Shown: positions 59,610 to 64,000 of the stretch, piece by piece | Position numbering within the stretch: position 1 is the stretch's first letter | Layout of the letters: each line of letters opens with the position of its first letter | DNA from: Hymenobacter sp. BT559 | GTDB taxonomy: Bacteria > Bacteroidota > Bacteroidia > Cytophagales > Hymenobacteraceae | NCBI RefSeq assembly: GCF_017571525.1 | Contig: NZ_JAGETY010000007.1 | Span: forward strand, 1-64,000 | Direction of reading: 5' to 3' | DNA: 64,000 bases | Notes under the pieces: generated by a model | What the model saw: the letters and a program-made list of their open reading frames with translations, nothing else | Database searches by the model: none | What the model was told of the DNA's origin: nothing | Made by a program: the position numbers and the translations under genes

Positions 59610-62165
59610 ATGATTGTTAAAAATTCAACCAACGCACGCACCATCAAGCGGTTGGGCGCGTGGCTGGTGCCACTGGCCGGTACTTTGTCGCTGATGGCGT
59701 TTCGCCTGCCGGCCGACGACAACCCTATCCGGGTCATCGCCGAGAAGCTGAGCGCCTACTACGCTCGCACGCTGCCCGAAAAAGCCTACCTGCACCTCGA
59801 CCGCCCCGCCTACGGCACCGGCGAAACCATCTGGTTTAGCGCCTACGTGGTCGATGCCCTGCGCCACCGGCCCGATACCCTGAGCAAGGTGCTGCACGTC
59901 GACCTGCTCTCGCCCGAGCGCCGCGTGGTGGTGCGCCGCACCCTGCGCCTGGTGGGCGGCCGCGCTGCCGGCGATATTGAGCTGAACGACAGCCTGCTGG
60001 CTGGCACTTACCTGCTGCGCGCCTACACCAACTGGATGCTCAACGCCGGGCCCGACTACGTGTACCAGCGGCGGCTGCAAGTGTGGCCCGCCTCGCCCGA
60101 CCAAACTCCGGCCGACCCCGGCATCGCTAGCCCCGCCACCAAGGCGGCTGTGAAGAGTACGGTGCTGCCCACCGGCAAGGTCGATGTGCAGTTCTTCCCC
60201 GAAGGTGGTACCCTAGTAGCGGGCCTGCCAGCCACAGTGGGCATAAAGGCGCAGGCGGCCAATGGGCGTAGCGCCGTGGTGAGCGGCCAGGTGCTCGACG
60301 AGAAAAACCAGCCCGTGGTGGCGGTGTTTGCCACGCCCCACGCGGGCATGGGCCGGCTCAGCTTTACGCCCGCCGCCGGCCAGCGCTACCACGCCCGCGT
60401 GAAGCTGCCCGACGGCACCAGCGCCGACTATCCGCTGCCCGCCGTGCAGCCCACCGGCTACAGCCTGCACGTGGCCGATACTGGCGACAGCTATACTGTG
60501 GAGGCCCGCTACAAGGGCACGCCCGGCGCCCCGGTGCCCGGCCCGGTCATGCTGCTCACCGAGGTGCGTGGCTTTCTCATCGGGCTGGTGCCGCGCCCCA
60601 TCACCGACGATGGCGCGCCCGCTACCTGGAAAGTAGCTAAGTCGCGCTACCCCAATGGCATTCTGCACCTTACGCTATTTGATGCGCAAAGCACGCCGCA
60701 GGCCGAGCGGCTAGCCTTTATCCTGAACGGGGCGCCCGCCCTGAACGTGGTGCTTACGCCCGACCGCGCTGCCTACGCACCCCACGACCCGGTGCACGTG
60801 AAAGTGCAGGTGCAGGATGCCACCGGCCAGCCCGTGGCTACGCACCTTTCCGTGACCGTAGCCGAAGCAGGCGCCGCCGCCCTCGACCCTGAGGCCGGCA
60901 ACGTGGCTACCAACCTGCTACTGACGTCAGACCTGGCTGGCTACGTTGAAAACCCCGGCTATTACTTCCAGAATAAGACTCCCGAAACCACCCAGGCCCT
61001 CGACAACCTGCTGCTCACCCAGGGCTGGCGCCGCTACGTGTGGAAGCAGGTGCTAGGCCCCACCCCGCCACCCATCACGTACCCAGCCGAGCGCGACCTG
61101 GCGCTCTCGGGCCGGGTCACGGGCATGGGGCAGCAGGGCATCGCCAACAGCCAGCTCACGTTTATCCAGAATAAGCCCACCCGTAGTATCCTCACCGCTA
61201 CTACCGGGCCCGATGGACGCTTTAACTTCACCGGTTTTCCGGGCCGCGACACGGCTGTGATAACGCTGCAGGCCCGGCGCCAAACGGGCGGCACCAACGT
61301 TATGATTCGGCCCGATATGGGGCCGCCCACCTTTGGTGCCCCCTTACCGCCGCTGCCCCCCCTAGCCGCCGCGCCGCCCGGCGTGGCCGACTACCTGCGC
61401 CGCAGCCGCCAGCAGCAGGTGCAGGAGCGCCAAAACCACCCCGGCGACTACGTGGCCCGCACCGTGCAGCTCGGCAACGTGGCCGTGACCGGCAAAAAAG
61501 TATTGGTGCCGCGTGATGATACGCGACGTCTCTACGGCGCGGTGGCCAACACGGTCATTGACTTCGCTAACGATATGTCGGCGCAGTCGGGCCTGAGCAT
61601 CTTTCAGGTGTTGCAGGGCCGGGTGGCGGGCCTCACCGTGTCGGGCACGCCGCCCAACATGAGCGTGCAGATACGCGGCGCCGGCTCGCCCATCTTCATT
61701 CTGGATGGCATGAAGGTCGATGACGATGCCATCAGCAGCATTCCGGCTAATCAGGTGGAAAGCGTGGAGGTGTTCAAAGGGCCTGAAGCCGCCATTTTTG
61801 GCGCCGGCTCCAATGGTGGCGTCATTGCGGTATACACCAAGCGCGGCGACAAAAACTACAAGGGCGCCGACAAAGGACCTAGCCCCGGCATCTTGGTGGT
61901 GCGGCTGCCTGGCTACTACCAGGCCAAGGAGTTTTACCAGCCCCGCTACGGCGCACCCGTGCTCAATGCTCCGGCTTCTGACTCGCGCCGCCTGACGCTC
62001 TACTGGGACCCCGAGTTCAGCACCGACATCAAGGGCCAGGGCGAGTTTCTGTTCTACACCGCCGATGGCGGCGGCAACTTCCAGATTGCCACCGAAGGCG
62101 TGAGTCTGGCCGGCGACCCTAGCCAGGGCAAAGCCACCATCTACGTAGCGCCCAAATCGCGCTAG
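59610..62165 (+). CDS. MG2-like surface protein ending in a TonB-receptor plug domain
   Basis: 851 residues from MIVKNSTNARTIKRLGAWLV. Signal sequence to ~residue 30 (LAGTLSLMAF). Residues ~50-160 are an MG2-like fold (EKAYLHLDRPAYGTGETIWFSAYVVD). Residues ~200-460 are beta-sandwich repeats with LTPDRAAYAPHDPVHVKVQVQD. A CarboxypepD-like segment follows (LALSGRVTGMGQQGIANSQLTF). Residues ~650-750 form a SusC-type plug (SIFQVLQGRVAGLTVSG, QIRGAGSPIFILDGMKVDD, VESVEVFKGPEAAIFGAGSNGGVIAVYTKRG). No beta barrel follows. A Bacteroidota-specific family; may dock to, or regulate, TonB-linked uptake. Confidence 0.85.
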   Translation: MIVKNSTNARTIKRLGAWLVPLAGTLSLMAFRLPADDNPIRVIAEKLSAYYARTLPEKAYLHLDRPAYGTGETIWFSAYVVDALRHRPDTLSKVLHVDLLSPERRVVVRRTLRLVGGRAAGDIELNDSLLAGTYLLRAYTNWMLNAGPDYVYQRRLQVWPASPDQTPADPGIASPATKAAVKSTVLPTGKVDVQFFPEGGTLVAGLPATVGIKAQAANGRSAVVSGQVLDEKNQPVVAVFATPHAGMGRLSFTPAAGQRYHARVKLPDGTSADYPLPAVQPTGYSLHVADTGDSYTVEARYKGTPGAPVPGPVMLLTEVRGFLIGLVPRPITDDGAPATWKVAKSRYPNGILHLTLFDAQSTPQAERLAFILNGAPALNVVLTPDRAAYAPHDPVHVKVQVQDATGQPVATHLSVTVAEAGAAALDPEAGNVATNLLLTSDLAGYVENPGYYFQNKTPETTQALDNLLLTQGWRRYVWKQVLGPTPPPITYPAERDLALSGRVTGMGQQGIANSQLTFIQNKPTRSILTATTGPDGRFNFTGFPGRDTAVITLQARRQTGGTNVMIRPDMGPPTFGAPLPPLPPLAAAPPGVADYLRRSRQQQVQERQNHPGDYVARTVQLGNVAVTGKKVLVPRDDTRRLYGAVANTVIDFANDMSAQSGLSIFQVLQGRVAGLTVSGTPPNMSVQIRGAGSPIFILDGMKVDDDAISSIPANQVESVEVFKGPEAAIFGAGSNGGVIAVYTKRGDKNYKGADKGPSPGILVVRLPGYYQAKEFYQPRYGAPVLNAPASDSRRLTLYWDPEFSTDIKGQGEFLFYTADGGGNFQIATEGVSLAGDPSQGKATIYVAPKSR

Positions 62166-62172
62166 CCTGCAC

Positions 62173-62222
62173 CCCAAAAAATAGCCCTCAGTAGTACGTA
62201 CTACTGAGGGCTATTTTTTGGG
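62173..62222. terminator. 50-bp perfect palindrome terminator
   Basis: Two 25-bp arms with no loop, from CCCAAAAAATAGCCCTCAGT to its complement, between convergent genes (plug protein and mfd). A-run and T-run at the two ends make it bidirectional. Confidence 0.9.
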
Positions 62223-62241
62223 TACCTAGTCTATCAGGCTT

Positions 62242-64000
62242 TTAAGCCAAAATCATTTCGGCGGCGCCTAGCTCCACGAGCAAGCGCTGGGCCATGCCCA
62301 CATTCTTAATACCGTCGATAGTGATTTGCAGCTTGTCTTTCTGGTCCTTCATGCGGGCCGTGCGGGGGTGCGTCTGTACAAAATTTAGAATCTGCCCAAA
62401 CTGCTCGCCCTGAAAATACGCTTCGTGCCCGGCGCCGGCCGGCACGTAGGCGCGCAGCGTTTCGCGCTTCAAAGTCAGCTTGTCGAAGCCCAGGCGGCTA
62501 GCCTGCCAGCGCAGCTTCACAATATCCACGAGCTGCTGCACCTGCTCGGGCAGCGGCCCGAAGCGGTCGGTCATGCTAGCCACGAGCTTGGAAAGCTCCT
62601 CGGGCTTCTGGGCCCGGTCGAGCTTGGCGTAGAGCTGCAGGCGCTCCGACACGTTGTTGACGTAGGTGTCGGGGATGAGCACCGGCAGGTCGGTTTCAAT
62701 CTGGGTTTCCCGGGGGCCGCTGTTGAGGGCACCGGCCGCCACTTGCAGGCGCTGCTGGCTGGTGCCGGCCGTGCCTTCGCCCAGGAAAAGGTCGCGGAAT
62801 TCCGTTTCCTTCAATTCCTGTACGGCCTCGTCGAGCACCTGGTGGTAGGCCTCGTAGCCGAGGTCGTTGATAAAGCCCGACTGCTCGCCCCCTAGCAAAT
62901 TGCCCGCGCCCCGAATGTCGAGGTCGCGCATGGCCACGTTGAAGCCCGCGCCCAGGTCCGAAAACTCCTCCAAGGTATTGAGGCGCTTGCGGGCGTCGGC
63001 GGGCAGGTTGGCCACGGGCGGGGTCAGCAAGTAGCAATAGGCTTTGCGGTTCGAGCGGCCCACGCGGCCGCGCATCTGGTGCAAGTCGGAGAGGCCGGTT
63101 AGGTGCGCCCGGTTGATAATGATGGTGTTGGCATTCGGAATGTCGAGGCCACTCTCGATGATGTTGGTCGAAACCAACACGTCGAATTCACCTTCTACAA
63201 ACTTCATCATGCGCTTTTCGAGCTCTTCGCCCTCCATCTGGCCGTGGGCTACGGTTACGCGGGCGTTGGGCACGAGGCGTACTATCATGGCCGCCATCTC
63301 CACGATGTCGGAGATGCGGTTGTGCACGAAAAATGCCTGCCCGCCGCGCTTCAGCTCGCGCGCAATGGCGTCGCGTACAATGGTTTCGTCGAATACGTGA
63401 AGCTCGGTTTGCACCGGCTGGCGGTTGGGTGGTGGCGTGGCAATCACGCTCAGGTCGCGGGCGCCCATCAGCGAGAAGTGCAGCGTGCGCGGTATGGGCG
63501 TGGCCGAGAGCGTGAGCGTATCCACGTTCACCTTTATTTCCTTGAGCTTGTCCTTGGTTTTGACGCCGAATTTCTGTTCTTCGTCAATAATCAGCAGGCC
63601 CAGGTCCTTGAACTGCAGCTTCTTGTTGGTCAGCGCGTGCGTGCCAATGAGAATATCCGTCTTGCCAGCCGACACGCGCTCCATCGTTTCCTTCACCTGC
63701 TTCGGCGTCTTGAAACGGTTGATGTACTCCACCGTCACCGGCAGGTTGGCTAGGCGGTCGCGGAAGGTCTTGTAGTGCTGCATCGCCAGAATGGTCGTGG
63801 GCACGAGTACCGCCACCTGCTTGCCGCCCGCCGCCGCCTTAAACGCCGCCCGAATGGCTACTTCGGTCTTGCCAAAGCCCACGTCGCCGCACACGAGCCG
63901 GTCCATGGGGTGGGGTTGCTGCATGTCCTGCTTCACGTCCTCGGTGGCCTTGGCCTGGTCAGGCGTGTCCTCGTAGATAAAGCTCGACTCCAGCTCGGCC
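62242..64000 (-). CDS. mfd: Transcription-repair coupling factor, C-terminal part (cut by window edge)
   Basis: 586 residues visible; the gene continues upstream past the window. SF2 helicase motifs: Walker A GDVGFGKTEVA, DEEQKFGV (motif II), TLSATPIPRTLHFSL (III), TNIIESGLDIPNANTIIINRA and QMRGRVGRSNRKAYCYLL (V, VI). The RecG-like TRG motif follows, and the C-terminal TRCF domain (LYAKLDRAQKPEELSKLVASMTDRFGPLPEQVQQL) is complete. It removes stalled RNA polymerase and recruits UvrA at lesions. Confidence 0.95.
   Translation of the reverse strand, partial: AELESSFIYEDTPDQAKATEDVKQDMQQPHPMDRLVCGDVGFGKTEVAIRAAFKAAAGGKQVAVLVPTTILAMQHYKTFRDRLANLPVTVEYINRFKTPKQVKETMERVSAGKTDILIGTHALTNKKLQFKDLGLLIIDEEQKFGVKTKDKLKEIKVNVDTLTLSATPIPRTLHFSLMGARDLSVIATPPPNRQPVQTELHVFDETIVRDAIARELKRGGQAFFVHNRISDIVEMAAMIVRLVPNARVTVAHGQMEGEELEKRMMKFVEGEFDVLVSTNIIESGLDIPNANTIIINRAHLTGLSDLHQMRGRVGRSNRKAYCYLLTPPVANLPADARKRLNTLEEFSDLGAGFNVAMRDLDIRGAGNLLGGEQSGFINDLGYEAYHQVLDEAVQELKETEFRDLFLGEGTAGTSQQRLQVAAGALNSGPRETQIETDLPVLIPDTYVNNVSERLQLYAKLDRAQKPEELSKLVASMTDRFGPLPEQVQQLVDIVKLRWQASRLGFDKLTLKRETLRAYVPAGAGHEAYFQGEQFGQILNFVQTHPRTARMKDQKDKLQITIDGIKNVGMAQRLLVELGAAEMILA

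Overview
The window looks like the chromosome of a Hymenobacter-like bacterium (Bacteroidota, Cytophagales). The DNA is GC-rich, and the chromosomal genes include families typical of that group: a DUF4136 lipoprotein, a SusC-type plug protein, a TolB/beta-barrel protein, DUF2721 and YHYH/YwqK-like genes. Two promoter candidates fit the Bacteroidota TAnnTTTG element. This assignment is inferred from content; no rRNA or tRNA gene is visible.

Layout. (1) 1-480: an 11-bp tandem repeat abuts the N-terminal fragment of a DNA methyltransferase of the type IIL/MmeI-like class. (2) About 0.5-25.2 kb: an integrated, tailed-phage-derived element. On the minus strand it carries a replication/regulation module (Rha, an initiator with an internal iteron array, DnaB, a Lar-like zinc ribbon), a packaging module (two TerS-like proteins and TerL) and a tail module (tape measure split by a frameshift, then a 933-aa tail protein). 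On the plus strand are a double-HTH repressor, an AlbA_2 ATP-binding protein and a tyrosine integrase. I see no portal, protease, capsid, connector, holin or endolysin gene. It is therefore either a deletion-damaged prophage or a satellite-like element that depends on another phage for heads. (3) 25.2-26.5 kb: a decayed run (YHYH lipoprotein, YwqK/MORN protein, SCO lipoprotein), each gene broken. (4) 26.7-30.1 kb: an SSS-type sugar/sodium symporter and a secreted GH43 glycosidase. (5) 30.2-38.3 kb: eight co-directional genes for what looks like an activated nonulosonate-type (or related 3-deoxy) sugar: GT-B/epimerase-like protein, cytidylyltransferase, split transketolase, class-III aminotransferase, SDR, KdsC-like phosphatase and NeuB-like synthase. 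Palindromic repeats lie in four of the seven gaps between these genes and one more follows the last gene. (6) 38.4-64 kb: ordinary chromosomal genes, including a sterol-desaturase-family enzyme, SMR transporter, YceI, NDH-2, a three-gene porin/binding-protein/pseudo-kinase operon, an acyl-CoA synthetase, proline biosynthesis (proB, proA), redox enzymes, a plug-domain surface protein and the 3' part of mfd.

How the parts may work together. In the element, the 248-aa repressor faces the minus-strand early genes across a 21-bp operator-like palindrome. The early operon leads to an initiator whose own coding sequence holds eight 12-bp iterons at about 22-bp spacing (a lambda O-like arrangement), followed directly by the helicase gene. 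Shorter paralogs of two right-arm DNA-binding proteins sit at the opposite (tail) end. In the sugar cluster, transketolase, aminotransferase and SDR could build an unusual precursor, NeuB would extend it with phosphoenolpyruvate, the HAD enzyme would dephosphorylate it and the cytidylyltransferase would activate it. That order is inferred from families.
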